DNA of 64,000 bases, from NCBI RefSeq assembly GCF_026230105.1, contig NW_026614258.1, forward strand, positions 62,001 to 126,000, given 5' to 3'. The translations under genes and the position numbers were made by a program. Positions 1 to 11,913 of this stretch are shown here, one piece after another. The notes beneath the pieces were generated by a model. The model made no database searches and was not told the origin of the DNA. It saw only the letters and a program-made list of their open reading frames with translations. This stretch comes from Diorhabda sublineata (Eukaryota > Arthropoda > Insecta > Coleoptera > Chrysomelidae). Each line of letters begins with the position of its first letter. The first letter of the stretch is position 1.

Positions 1-147
1 TCTCATATATTTGAGTGAGTTTGCATCTAACTTTGTCAGATATCATCGAATAACATCCATTTAAGCCCATTGAGGTCAACTGTCACTTTGTGTTCATTGA
101 AAATTTTCAAAGTCTAACTTCCTAATTTGATGTCGAATTTCAACATT
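1..147 (+). repeat. Reference monomer (class A) of the satellite
   Basis: This first monomer shows the general layout. TCTCATATATTTGAGTGAG is at 1-19, a variable GCATCTAAC or GCATGTAAC at 23-31, a GATATC palindrome (EcoRV site) at 39-44 and ATCGAAT at 45-51. The main class-defining spot is ACATCC plus NNTGAAG or TTTAAG around 53-65. AGCCCATTGAGGTCAAC is at 64-80, with a GTCAAC (HincII) site at 75-80, and TGTCACTTTG at 81-90. A 14-bp palindrome is at 97-110 and a TCGA at about 133-136. Class A is marked by CTAACTTTGTC, CCATTTAAG, GTGTTCATTG and GATGTCG. The phase is arbitrary, so the start is a convention rather than a biological boundary. CENP-B box-like sequence was looked for and not seen. 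Confidence 0.9.
97..110. repeat. 14-bp perfect palindrome in the monomer
   Basis: TTGAAAATTTTCAA equals its own reverse complement. It recurs in about half of the classes at the same place (monomer positions 97-110). Other classes break it in fixed, class-specific ways: GAATATTTTC in class G, GAAAAGTTTC in E, M and S, GAGAATTTTC in C and D, TGTAAATTTTC in K and J', GAAAATTTTCC in the T and QT types. P and R shift the left arm to TTTAAAATTTTC. It could be a protein-binding dyad or a structural element, but nothing in the sequence proves a function. Confidence 0.85.
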
Positions 148-735
148 TCTCATATATTTGAGTGAGTTTGCATCTAACTCTATCAGATATCATCGAATAA
201 CATCCATTTAAGCCCATTGAGGTCAACTGTCACTTTGTGTTAATTGAAAATTTTCAAATTCTAACTTCCTAATTTGAAGTCGAATTTCAACATTTCTCAT
301 ATATTTGAGTGAGTTTGCATGTAACTTTGTCAGATATCATCGAATAACATCCAATGGAGCCCATTGAGGTCAACTGTCACTTTGTGTTAATTGAGAATTT
401 TCAAAGTCTATCTTCCTAATTTGAAGTCGAATTTCAACATTTCTCATATATTTGAGTGAGTTTGCATCTAACTCTATCAGATATCATCGAATAACATCCA
501 TTTAAGCCCATTGAGGTCAACTGTCACTTTGTGTTAATTGAAAATTTTCAAAGTCTAACTTCCTAATTTGAAGTCGAATTTCAACATTTCTCATATATTT
601 GAGTGAGTTTGCATGTTACTTTGTCAGATATCATCGAATAACATCCAATGAAGCCCATTGAGGTCAATTGTCACTTTGTGTTAATTGAGAATTTTCAAAG
701 TCTAACTTCCTAATTTGAAGTCGAATTTCAACATT

Positions 736-883
736 TCTCATATATTTGAGTGAGTTTCGCATGTAACTTTGTCAGATATCATCGAATAACATCCAATGGA
801 GCCCATTGAGGTCAACTGTCACTTTGTGTTAATTGAGAATTTTCAAAGTCTATCTTCCTAATTTGAAGTCGAATTTCAACATT
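736..883 (+). repeat. 148-bp class C monomer with 1-bp insertion
   Basis: This monomer reads GAGTTTCGCATG near 754-765 where all neighbours read GAGTTTGCATG, a single inserted C. The preceding monomer (589-735) carries the rare GCATGTTACTTTG and GTCAATTG variants. The same pair of rare variants appears together again only at 28525-28819, making this a good tracer of a long-range copy. Confidence 0.85.
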
Positions 884-1324
884 TCTCATATATTTGAGTG
901 AGTTTGCATGTAACTTTGTCAGATATCATCGAATAACATCTAATGAAGCCCATTGAGGTCAACTGTCACTTTGTGTTAATTGAAAAGTTTCAAAGTCCAT
1001 CTTCCTAATTTGAAATCGAATTTCAACATTTCACATATCTTTGAGTGAGTTTGCATCTAACTTTGTCAGATATCATCGAATAACATCCATTGAAGCCTAT
1101 TGAGGTCAGCTGTCACTTTGTAATAATTGAAAATTTTCAAAGTCTATCTTCCTAATTTGAAGACGAATTTCAACATTTTTCATATATTTGAGTGAGTTTG
1201 CATGTAACTTTGTCAGATATCATAGAATAACATCCAATGAAGCCCATTGAGGTCAACTGTCACTTTGTGTTAATTGAATATTTTCAAAGTCTATCTTCCT
1301 AATTTGATGTCGAATTTCAACATT

Positions 1325-3088
1325 TCGCATATATTTGAGTGAGTTTGCATGTAACTTTGTCAGATATCAACGAATAACATCCAATGAAGCCCATTGAGGT
1401 CAACTGTCACTTTGTGTTAATTGAAAATTTTCAAAGTCTATCTTCCTAATTTGAAGTCGAATTTCAACATTTCTCATATATTTGAGTGAGTTTGCATGTA
1501 ACTTTGTCAGATATCATCGAATAACATCCACTGAAGCCCATTGAGGTCAACTGTCACTTTGTGTTAATTGAAAATTTTCAAAGTCTATCTTCCTAATTTG
1601 AAGTCGAATTTCAACATTTCGCATATCTTTGAGTGAGTTTGCATCTAACTTTGTCAAATATCATCGAATAACATCCATTGAAGCCCATTGAGGTCAACTG
1701 TCACTTTGTGTTCATTGAAAATTTTCAAAGTCCAACTTCCTAATTTGATGTCGAATTTCAACATTTCTCATATATTTGAGTGAGTTTGCATGTAACTTTG
1801 TCAGATATCATCGAATAACATCCAATGAAGCCCATTGAGGTCAACTGTCACTTTGTAATAATTGTAAATTTTCAAAGTCTATCTTCCCAATTTGAAGTCG
1901 AACTTCAACATTTCTCATATATTTGAGTGAGTTTGCATCTAACTTTGTCAGATATCATCGAATAACATCCATTTAAGCCCATTGAGGTCAACTGTCACTT
2001 TGTGTTCATTGAAAATTTTCAAAGTCTAACTTCCTAATTTGATGTCGAATTTCAACATTTCTCATATATTTGAGTGAGTTTGCATCTAACTCTATCAGAT
2101 ATCATCGAATAACATCCATTTAAGCCCATTGAGGTCAACTGTCACTTTGTGTTAATTGAAAATTTTCAAAGTCTAACTTCCTAATTTGAAGTCGAATTTC
2201 AACATTTCGCATATATTTGAGTGAGTTTGCATGTAACTTTGTCAGATATCAACGAATAACATCCAATGAAGCCCATTGAGGTCAACTGTCACTTTGTGTT
2301 AATTGAAAATTTTCAAAGTCTATCTTCCTAATTTGAAGTCGAATTTCAACATTTCTCATATATTTGAGTGAGTTTGCATGTAACTTTGTCAGATATCATC
2401 GAATAACATCCACTGAAGCCCATTGAGGTCAACTGTCACTTTGTGTTAATTGAAAATTTTCAAAGTCTATCTTCCTAATTTGAAGTCGAATTTCAACATT
2501 TCGCATATCTTTGAGTGAGTTTGCATCTAACTTTGTCAAATATCATCGAATAACATCCATTGAAGCCCATTGAGGTCAACTGTCACTTTGTGTTCATTGA
2601 AAATTTTCAAAGTCCAACTTCCTAATTTGATGTCGAATTTCAACATTTCTCATATATTTGAGTGAGTTTGCATGTAACTTTGTCAGATATCATCGAATAA
2701 CATCCAATGAAGCCCATTGAGGTCAACTGTCACTTTGTAATAATTGTAAATTTTCAAAGTCTATCTTCCCAATTTGAAGTGGAACTTCAACATTTCTCAT
2801 ATATTTGAGTGAGTTTGCATCTAACTTTGTCAGATATCATCGAATAACATCCATTTAAGCCCATTGAGGTCAACTGTCACTTTGTGTTCATTGAAAATTT
2901 TCAAAGTCTAACTTCCTAATTTGATGTCGAATTTCAACATTTCTCATATATTTGAGTGAGTTTGCATCTAACTCTATCAGATATCATCGAATAACATCCA
3001 TTTAAGCCCATTGAGGTCAACTGTCACTTTGTGTTAATTGAAAATTTTCAAAGTCTAACTTCCTAATTTGAAGTCGAATTTCAACATT
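1325..3088 (+). repeat. Tandem duplication of a 6-monomer, 882-bp block
   Basis: Monomers H-I-J-K-A-B at 1325-2206 are followed by the same six classes at 2207-3088, displaced by exactly 882 bp (6 x 147). The copies look almost identical; one visible difference is GAAGTGGAACTTC at about 2777 against GAAGTCGAACTTC in the first copy. A third, truncated G-H-I run begins at 3089. The block removes C-E-F-G from the normal 11-monomer order at the junction, the signature of unequal exchange in whole-monomer register. Confidence 0.8.
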
Positions 3089-4852
3089 TTTCATATATTT
3101 GAGTGAGTTTGCATGTAACTTTGTCAGATATCATAGAATAACATCCAATGAAGCCCATTGAGGTCAACTGTCACTTTGTGTTAATTGAATATTTTCAAAG
3201 TCTATCTTCCTAATTTGATGTCGAATTTCAACATTTCGCATATATTTGAGTGAGTTTGCATGTAACTTTGTCAGATATCAACGAATAACATCCAATGAAG
3301 CCCATTGAGGTCAACTGTCACTTTGTGTTAATTGAAAATTTTCAAAGTCTATCTTCCTAATTTGGAGTCGAATTTCAACATTTCTCATATATTTGAGTGA
3401 GTTTGCATGTAACTTTGTCAGATATCATCGAATAACATCCACTGAAGCCCATTGAGGTCAACTGTCACTTTGTGTTAATTGAAAATTTTCAAAGTCTATC
3501 TTCCTAATTTGAAGTCGAATTTCAACATTTCGCATATATTTGAGTGAGTTTGCATCTAACTCTATCAGATATCATCGAATAACATCCATTTAAGCCCATT
3601 GAGGTCAACTGTCACTTTGTGTTAATTGAAAATTTTCAAAGTCTAACTTCCTAATTTGAAGTCGAATTTCAACATTTCTCATATATTTGAGTGAGTTTGC
3701 ATGTAACTTTGTCAGATATCATCGAATAACATCCAATGAAGCCCATTGAGGTCAACTGTCACTTTGTGTTAATTGAGAATTTTCAAAGTCTAACTTCCTA
3801 ATTTGAAGTCGAATTTCAACATTTCTCATATATTTGAGTGAGTTTGCATGTAACTTTGTCAGATATCATCGAATAACATCCAATGGAGCCCATTGAGGTC
3901 AACTGACGCTTTGTGTTAATTGAGAATTTTCAAAGTCTATCTTCCTAATTTGAAGTCGAATTTCAACATTTCTCATATATTTGAGTGAGTTTGCATGTAA
4001 CTTTGTCAGATATCATCGAATAACATTCAATGAAGCCCATTGAGGTCAACTGTCACTTTGTGTTAATTGAAAAGTTTCAAAGTCCATCTTCCTAATTTGA
4101 AATCGAATTTCAACATTTCACATATCTTTGAGTGAGTTTGCATCTAACTTTGTCAGATATCATCGAATAACATCCATTGAAGCCCATTGAGGTCAGCTGT
4201 CACTTTGTAATAATTGAAAATTTTCAAAGTCTATCTTCCTAATTTGAAGACGAATTTCAAAATTTTTCATATATTTGAGTGAGTTTGCATGTAACTTTGT
4301 CAGATATCATAGAATAACATCCAATGAAGCCCATTGAGGTCAACTGTCACTTTGTGTTAATTGAATATTTTCAAAGTCTATCTTCCTAATTTGATGTCGA
4401 ATTTCAACATTTCGCATATATTTGAGTGAGTTTGCATGTAACTTTGTCAGATATCAACGAATAACATCCAATGAAGCCCATTGAGGTCAACTGTCACTTT
4501 GTGTTAATTGAAAATTTTCAAAGTCTATCTTCCTAATTTGAAGTCGAATTCCAACATTTCTCATATATTTGAGTGAGTTTGCATGTAACTTTGTCAGATA
4601 TCATCGAATAACATCCACTGAAGCCCATTGAGGTCAACTGTCACTTTGTGTTAATTGAAAATTTTCAAAGTCTATCTTCCTAATTTGAAGTCGAATTTCA
4701 ACATTTCGCATATCTTTGAGTGAGTTTGCGTCTAACTTTGTCAAATATCATCGAATAACATCCATTGAAGCCCATTGAGGTCAACTGTCACTTTGTAATA
4801 ATTGTAAATTTTCAAAGTCTTTTTTCCCAATTTGAAGTCGAATTTCAATATT

Positions 4853-5001
4853 TCTCATATATTTGAGTGAGTTTGCATCTATAACTTTGTCAGATATCAT
4901 CGAATAACATCCACTGAAGCCCATTGAGGTCAACTGTCACTTTGTGTTAATTGAACATTTTCAAGGTCTATCTTCCTAATTTGAAGTCGAATTTCAACAT
5001 T
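4853..5001 (+). repeat. 149-bp class L monomer with 2-bp insertion (copy 1)
   Basis: GCATCTATAACTTTG starts at 4875, with two extra bases relative to GCATCTAACTTTG. The monomer also carries GAACATTTTCAAGG. The identical variant recurs at 6053 and 7819, displaced by 1178 and 1766 bp, and nowhere else I could see. Confidence 0.85.
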
Positions 5002-6030
5002 TCTCATATATTTGAGTGAGTTTGCATGTAACTTTGTCAGATATCATCGAATAACATCCATTTAAGCCCATTGAGGTCAACTGTCACTTTGAGTTAATTG
5101 AAAAGTTTCAAGGTCTATCTTCCTAATTTGAAGTCGAATTTCAACATTTCTCATATATTTGAGTGAGTTTGCATCTAACTCTGTCAGATATCATCGAATA
5201 ACATCCATTTAAGCCCATTGAGGTCAACTGTCACTTTGTGTTAATTGAAAATTTTCAAAGTCTAACTTCCTAATTTGGAGTCGAATTCCAACATTTCTCA
5301 TATATTTGAGTGAGTTTGCATGTAACTTTGTCAGATATCATCGAATAACATCCAATGGAGCCCATTGAGGTCAACTGTCACTTTGTGTTAATTGAGAATT
5401 TTCAAAGTCTATCTTAGTAATTTGAAGTCGAATTTCAACATTTCTCATATATTTGAGTGAAATTGCATGTAACTTTGTCAGATATCATCGAATAACATCC
5501 ACTGAAGCCCATTGAGGTCAACTGTCACTTTGTGTTAATTTAAAATTTTCAAAGTCTAACCTCCTAATTTGATGACGAATTTCAAAATTTTTCATATATT
5601 TGAGTGAGTTTGCATGTAACTTTGTCAGATATCATCAAATAACATCCAATGAAGCCCATTGAGGTCAACTGTCACTTTGTGTTAATTGAAAATTTTCAAA
5701 GTCTATCTTCCTAATTTGAAGTCGAATTTCAACATTTCTCATATATTTGAGTGAGTTTGCATGTAACTTTGTCAGATATCATCGAATAACATCCACTGAA
5801 GCCCATTGAGGTCAACTGTCACTTTGTGTTAATTGAAAATTTTCAAAGTCTATCTTCCTAATTTGAAGTCGAATTTCAACATTTCGCATATCTTTGAGTG
5901 AGTTTGCATCTAACTTTGTCAAATATCATCGAATAACATCCATTGAAGCCCATTGAGGTCAACTGTCACTTTGTAATAATTGTAAATTTTCAAAGTCTTT
6001 TTTCCCAATTTTAAGTCGAATTTCAATATT

Positions 6031-6179
6031 TCTCATATATTTGAGTGAGTTTGCATCTATAACTTTGTCAGATATCATCGAATAACATCCACTGAAGCCC
6101 ATTGAGGTCAACTGTCACTTTGTGTTAATTGAACATTTTCAAGGTCTATCTTCCTAATTTGAAGTCGAATTTCAACATT
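6031..6179 (+). repeat. 149-bp class L monomer with 2-bp insertion (copy 2)
   Basis: Same GCATCTATAAC insertion, starting at 6053. It follows a J' monomer with CCCAATTTTAAG, a variant shared with the third copy but not the first. The second and third units are therefore the closest relatives. Confidence 0.85.
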
Positions 6180-7355
6180 TCTCATATATTTGAGTGAGTT
6201 TGCATGTAACTTTGTCAGATATCATCGAATAACATCCATTTAAGCCCATTGAGGTCAACTGTCACTTTGAGTTAATTGAAAAGTTTCAAGGTCTATCTTC
6301 CTAATTTGAAGTCGAATTTCAACATTTCTCATATATTTGAGTGAGTTTGCATCTAACTCTGTCAGATATCATCGAATAACATCCATTTAAGCCCATTGAG
6401 GTCAACTGTCACTTTGTGTTAATTGAAAATTTTCAAAGTCTAACTTCCTAATTTGGAGTCGAATTCCAACATTTCTCATATATTTGAGTGAGTTTGCATG
6501 TAACTTTGTCAGATATCATCGAATAACATCCAATGGAGCCCATTGAGGTCAACTGTCACTTTGTGTTAATTGAGAATTTTCAAAGTCTATCTTAGTAATT
6601 TGAAGTCGAATTTCAACATTTCTCATATATTTGAGTGAAATTGCATGTAACTTTGTCAGATATCATCGAATAACATCCACTGAAGCCCATTGAGGTCAAC
6701 TGTCACTTTGTGTTAATTTAAAATTTTCAAAGTCTAACCTCCTAATTTGATGACGAATTTCAAAATTTTTCATATATTTGAGTGAGTTTGCATGTAACTT
6801 TGTCAGATATCATCAAATAACATCCAATGAAGCCCATTGAGGTCAACTGTCACTTTGTGTTAATTGAAAATTTTCAAAGTCTATCTTCCTAATTTGAGGT
6901 CGAATTTCAACATTTCGCATATCTTTGAGTGAGTTTGCATCTAACTTTGTCAGATATCATCGGATAACATCCACTGAAGCCCATTGAGGTCAACTGTCAC
7001 TTTGTGTTAATTTAAAATTTTCAAAGTCTAACCTCCTAATTTGATGACGATTTTCAAAATTTCTCATATATTTGAGTGAGTTTGCATGTAACTTTGTCAG
7101 ATATCATCAAATAACATCCAATGAAGCCCATTGAGGTCAACTGTCACTTTGTGTTAATTGAAAATTTTCAAAGTCTATCTTCCTAATTTGAGGTCGAATT
7201 TCAACATTTCGCATATCTTTGAGTGAGTTTGCATCTAACTTTGTCAGATATCATCGAATAAGATCCATTGAAGCCCATTGAGGTCAACTGTCACTTTGAG
7301 TTAATTGAAAAGTTTCAAGGTCTATCTTCCTAATTTGAAGTCGAATTTCAAAATT

Positions 7356-7649
7356 TCACATATCTTTGAGTGAGTTTGCATCTAACTTTGTCAGATATCA
7401 TCGAATAACATCCATTGAAGCCCATTGAGGTCAGCTGTCACTTTGTAATAATTGAAAATTTTCAAAGTCTATCTTCCTAATTTGAAGACGAATTTCAACA
7501 TTTTTCATATATTTGAGTGAGTTTGCATGTAACTTTGTCAGATATCATAGAATAACATCCAATGAAGCCCATTGAGGTCAACTGTCACTTTGTGTTAATT
7601 GAATATTTTCAAAGTCTATCTTCCTAATTTGATGTCGAATTTCAACATT
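7356..7649 (+). repeat. F-G cassette inside HOR family 2
   Basis: Class F (TCACATATC, GTCAGCTG, TAATAATTG, GAAGACG) followed by class G (TTTCATAT, CATAGAAT, GAATATTTTC) is the core of family 1. Here it sits after an S monomer in family 2; it recurs at 9122-9415, displaced by 1766 bp. It shows segment exchange between the two families rather than clean separation. Confidence 0.75.
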
Positions 7650-7796
7650 TCGCATATATTTGAGTGAGTTTGCATGTAACTTTGTCAGATATCAACGAAT
7701 AACATCCAATGAAGCCCATTGAGGTCAACTGTCACTTTGTAATAATTGTAAATTTTCAAAGTCTTTTTTCCCAATTTTAAGTCGAATTTCAATATT
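7650..7796 (+). repeat. Chimeric monomer H/J'
   Basis: The left part is class H (TCGCATATATTTG, GCATGTAAC, CAACGAAT, CCAATGAAG). The right part is class J' (TAATAATTGTAAAT, GTCTTTTTTCCC, CCCAATTTTAAG). The switch lies between about 7711 and 7739. It joins two 12-monomer units and is the expected product of an exchange that removed the I monomer and parts of H and J'. Confidence 0.75.
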
Positions 7797-7945
7797 TCTC
7801 ATATATTTGAGTGAGTTTGCATCTATAACTTTGTCAGATATCATCGAATAACATCCACTGAAGCCCATTGAGGTCAACTGTCACTTTGTGTTAATTGAAC
7901 ATTTTCAAGGTCTATCTTCCTAATTTGAAGTCGAATTTCAACATT
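7797..7945 (+). repeat. 149-bp class L monomer with 2-bp insertion (copy 3)
   Basis: Same insertion starting at 7819, 1766 bp (12 monomers plus 2 bp) after copy 2. It is preceded by an H/J' chimera rather than a full J'. Confidence 0.85.
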
Positions 7946-9415
7946 TCTCATATATTTGAGTGAGTTTGCATGTAACTTTGTCAGATATCATCGAATAACA
8001 TCCATTTAAGCCCATTGAGGTCAACTGTCACTTTGAGTTAATTGAAAAGTTTCAAGGTCTATCTTCCTAATTTGAAGTCGAATTTCAACATTTCTCATAT
8101 ATTTGAGTGAGTTTGCATCTAACTCTGTCAGATATCATCGAATAACATCCATTTAAGCCCATTGAGGTCAACTGTCACTTTGTGTTAATTGAAAATTTTC
8201 AAAGTCTAACTTCCTAATTTGGAGTCGAATTCCAACATTTCTCATATATTTGAGTGAGTTTGCATGTAACTTTGTCAGATATCATCGAATAACATCCAAT
8301 GGAGCCCATTGAGGTCAACTGTCACTTTGTGTTAATTGAGAATTTTCAAAGTCTATCTTAGTAATTTGAAGTCGAATTTCAACATTTCTCATATATTTGA
8401 GTGAAATTGCATGTAACTTTGTCAGATATCATCGAATAACATCCACTGAAGCCCATTGAGGTCAACTGTCACTTTGTGTTAATTTAAAATTTTCAAAGTC
8501 TAACCTCCTAATTTGATGACGAATTTCAAAATTTTTCATATATTTGAGTGAGTTTGCATGTAACTTTGTCAGATATCATCAAATAACATCCAATGAAGCC
8601 CATTGAGGTCAACTGTCACTTTGTGTTAATTGAAAATTTTCAAAGTCTATCTTCCTAATTTGAGGTCGAATTTCAACATTTCGCATATCTTTGAGTGAGT
8701 TTGCATCTAACTTTGTCAGATATCATCGGATAACATCCACTGAAGCCCATTGAGGTCAACTGTCACTTTGTGTTAATTTAAAATTTTCAAAGTCTAACCT
8801 CCTAATTTGATGACGATTTTCAAAATTTCTCATATATTTGAGTGAGTTTGCATGTAACTTTGTCAGATATCATCAAATAACATCCAATGAAGCCCATTGA
8901 GGTCAACTGTCACTTTGTGTTAATTGAAAATTTTCAAAGTCTATCTTCCTAATTTGAGGTCGAATTTCAACATTTCGCATATCTTTGAGTGAGTTTGCAT
9001 CTAACTTTGTCAGATATCATCGAATAAGATCCATTGAAGCCCATTGAGGTCAACTGTCACTTTGAGTTAATTGAAAAGTTTCAAGGTCTATCTTCCTAAT
9101 TTGAAGTCGAATTTCAAAATTTCACATATCTTTGAGTGAGTTTGCATCTAACTTTGTCAGATATCATCGAATAACATCCATTGAAGCCCATTGAGGTCAG
9201 CTGTCACTTTGTAATAATTGAAAATTTTCAAAGTCTATCTTCCTAATTTGAAGACGAATTTCAACATTTTTCATATATTTGAGTGAGTTTGCATGTAACT
9301 TTGTCAGATATCATAGAATAACATCCAATGAAGCCCATTGAGGTCAACTGTCACTTTGTGTTAATTGAATATTTTCAAAGTCTATCTTCCTAATTTGATG
9401 TCGAATTTCAACATT

Positions 9416-11913
9416 TCGCATATATTTGAGTGAGTTTGCATGTAACTTTGTCAGATATCAACGAATAACATCCAATGAAGCCCATTGAGGTCAACTGTCA
9501 CTTTGTGTTAATTGAAAATTTTCAAAGTCTATCTTCCTAATTTGAAGTCGAATTTCAACATTTCTCATATATTTGAGTGAGTTTGCATGTAACTTTGTCA
9601 GATATCATCGAATAACATCCACTGAAGCCCATTGAGGTCAACTGTCACTTTGTGTTAATTGAAAATTTTCAAAGTCTATCTTCCTAATTTGAAGTCGAAT
9701 TTCAACATTTCGCATATCTTTGAGTGAGTTTGCATCTAACTTTGTCAAATATCATCGAATAACATCCATTGAAGCCCATTGAGGTCAACTGTCACTTTGT
9801 AATAATTGTAAATTTTCAAAGTCTTTTTTCCCAATTTGAAGTCGAATTTCAATATTTCTCATATATTTGAGTGAGTTTGCATGTAACTTTGTCAGATATC
9901 ATCGAATAACATCCACTGAAGCCCATTGAGGCAACTGTCACTTTGTGTTAATTGAAAATTTTCAAAGTCTATCTTCCTAATTTGAAGTCGAATTTCAACA
10001 TTTCGCATATCTTTGAGTGAGTTTGCATCTAACTTTGTCAAATATCATCGAATAACATCCATTGAAGCCCATTGAGGTCAACTGTCACTTTGTAATAATT
10101 GTAAATTTTCAAAATCTTTTTTCCCAATTTGAAGTCGAATTTCAATATTTCTCATATATTTGAGTGAGTTTGCATCTAACTTTGTCAGATATCATCGAAT
10201 AACATCCACTGAAGCCCATTGAGGTCAACTGTCACTTTGTGTTAATTGAAAATTTTCAAGGTCTATCTTCCTAATTTGAAGTCGAATTTCAACATTTCGC
10301 ATATCTTTGAGTGAGTTTGCATCTAACTTTGTCAAATATCATCGAATAACATCCATTGAAGCCCATTGAGGTCAACTGTCACTTTGTAATAATTGTAAAT
10401 TTTCAAAGTCTTTTTCCCCAATTTGAAGTCGAATTTCAATATTTCTCATATATTTGAGTGAGTTTGCATGTAACTTTGTCAGATATCATCGAATAACATC
10501 CACTGAAGCCCATTGAGGTCAACTGTCACTTTGTGTTAATTGAAAATTTTCAAAGTCTATCTTCCTAATTTGAAGTCGAATTTCAACATTTCGCATATCT
10601 TTGAGTGAGTTTGCATCTAACTTTGTCAAATATCATCGAATAACATCCATTGAAGCCCATTGAGGTCAACTGTCACTTTGTAATAATTCTAAATTTTCAA
10701 AGTCTTTTTTCCCAATTTGAAGTCGAATTTCAATATTTCTCATATATTTGAGTGAGTTTGCATCTAACTTTGTCAGATATCATCGAATAACATCCACTGA
10801 AGCCCATTGAGGTCAACTGTCACTTTGTGTTAATTGAAAATTTTCAAGGTCTATCTTCCTAATTTGAAGTCGAATTTCAACATTTCTCATATATTTGAGT
10901 GAGTTTGCATGTAACTTTGTCAGATATCATCGAATAACATCCATTTAAGCCCATTGAGGTCAACTGTCACTTTGAGTTAATTGAAAAGTTTCAAGGTCTA
11001 TCTTCCTAATTTGAAGTCGAATTTCAACATTTCTCATATATTTGAGTGAGTTTGCATCTAACTCTGTCAGATATCATCGAATAACATCCATTTAAGCCCA
11101 TTGAGGTCAACTGTCACTTTGTGTTAATTGAAAATTTTCAAAGTCTAACTTCCTAATTTGGAGTCGAATTCCAACATTTCTCATATATTTGAGTGAGTTT
11201 GCATGTAACTTTGTCAGATATCATCGAATAACATCCAATGGAGCCCATTGAGGTCAACTGTCACTTTGTGTTAATTGAGAATTTTCAAAGTCTATCTTCC
11301 TAATTTGAAGTCGAATTTCAACATTTCTCATATATTTGAGTGAGTTTGCATCTAACTCTGTCAGATATCATCGAATAACATCGATTGAAGCCCGTTGAGG
11401 TCAACTGTCACTTTGTGTTAATTGAAAATTTTCAAAGTCTATCTTCCTAATTTGAAGTCGAATTTCAACATTTCGCATATCTTTGAGTGAGTTTGCATCT
11501 AACTTTGTCAAATATCATCGAATAACATCCATTGAAGCCCATTGAGGTCAACTGTCACTTTGTAATAATTGTAAATTTTCAAAGTCTTTTTTCCCAATTT
11601 GAAGTCGAATTTCAATATTTCTCATATATTTGAGTGAGTTTGCATCTAACTTTGTCAGATATCATCGAATAACATCCACTGAAGCCCATTGAGATCAACT
11701 GTCACTTTGTGTTAATTGAAAATTTTCAAGGTCTATCTTCCTAATTTGAAGTCGAGTTTCAACATTTCTCATATATTTGAGTGAGTTTGCATGTAACTTT
11801 GTCAGATATCATCGAATAACATCCATTTAAGCCCATTGAGGTCAACTGTCACTTTGAGTTAATTGAAAAGTTTCAAGGTCTATCTTCCTAATTTGAAGTC
11901 GAATTTCAACATT
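9416..11913 (+). repeat. Short-period domain rich in I/J'/L dimers
   Basis: Class order is H I J' I J' L J' I J' L M N C x J' L M. Between 9563 and 10884 the array alternates I or L with J', giving an effective 294-bp dimer. Private single-base variants mark individual J' copies: CAAAATCTTTTTTCCC near 10111, GTCTTTTTCCCC near 10409, TAATAATTCTAAAT near 10682. Monomer x (11326-11472) has the unusual ACATCGATTGAAGCCCGTTG. The domain looks like a recent local expansion joining families 2 and 1. Confidence 0.75.
9857..10002 (+). repeat. 146-bp class I monomer with 1-bp deletion
   Basis: The monomer reads CATTGAGGCAACTG near 9925 where all others read CATTGAGGTCAACTG. One T is missing, which also removes the GTCAAC site. 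It occurs once in the window, so it arose after the surrounding dimers expanded or was not carried on by later exchanges. Confidence 0.85.

Larger units (their letters stand above)
1..4705 (+). repeat. HOR family 1 domain, left edge (32 monomers)
   Basis: The class order read by eye is A B C B D' C+ E F G H I J K A B, then H I J K A B, then G H I B D C E F G H I. Diagnostic marks are: B CTAACTCTATC; C CCAATGGAG with GAGAATTTTC; D CCAATGAAG with GAGAATTTTC and GTCTAAC; E GAAAAGTTTCAAAGTCC; F TCACATATC with GTCAGCTG; G CATAGAAT with GAATATTTTC; H TCGCATATATTTG with CAACGAAT; I CCACTGAAG; J GTCAAAT with GTCCAAC; K TAATAATTGTAAAT with CGAACTTC. The canonical order is an 11-monomer unit of 1617 bp, here rearranged by internal duplication and loss. 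Confidence 0.8.
4706..9415 (+). repeat. HOR family 2: one 8-mer and two 12-mers
   Basis: Three successive units begin with J' (or an H/J' hybrid). Unit one is 4706-5883, J' L M N C P Q I, 1178 bp. Unit two is 5884-7649, J' L M N C P Q R Q S F G, 1766 bp. Unit three is 7650-9415, the same twelve classes, 1766 bp. All three carry the 2-bp insertion GCATCTATAAC and the odd CTTAGTAATTT. Marks are: J' GTCTTTTTTCCC; L CCACTGAAG with CAAGGTC; M CCATTTAAG with GAGTTAATTG; N CTAACTCTGTC with GGAGTCGAATTCC; P GTGAAATTGC with CTCCTAATTTGATGACG; Q CATCAAAT; R CATCGGAT; S ATAAGATCC. The last two units are nearly identical. Confidence 0.82.
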
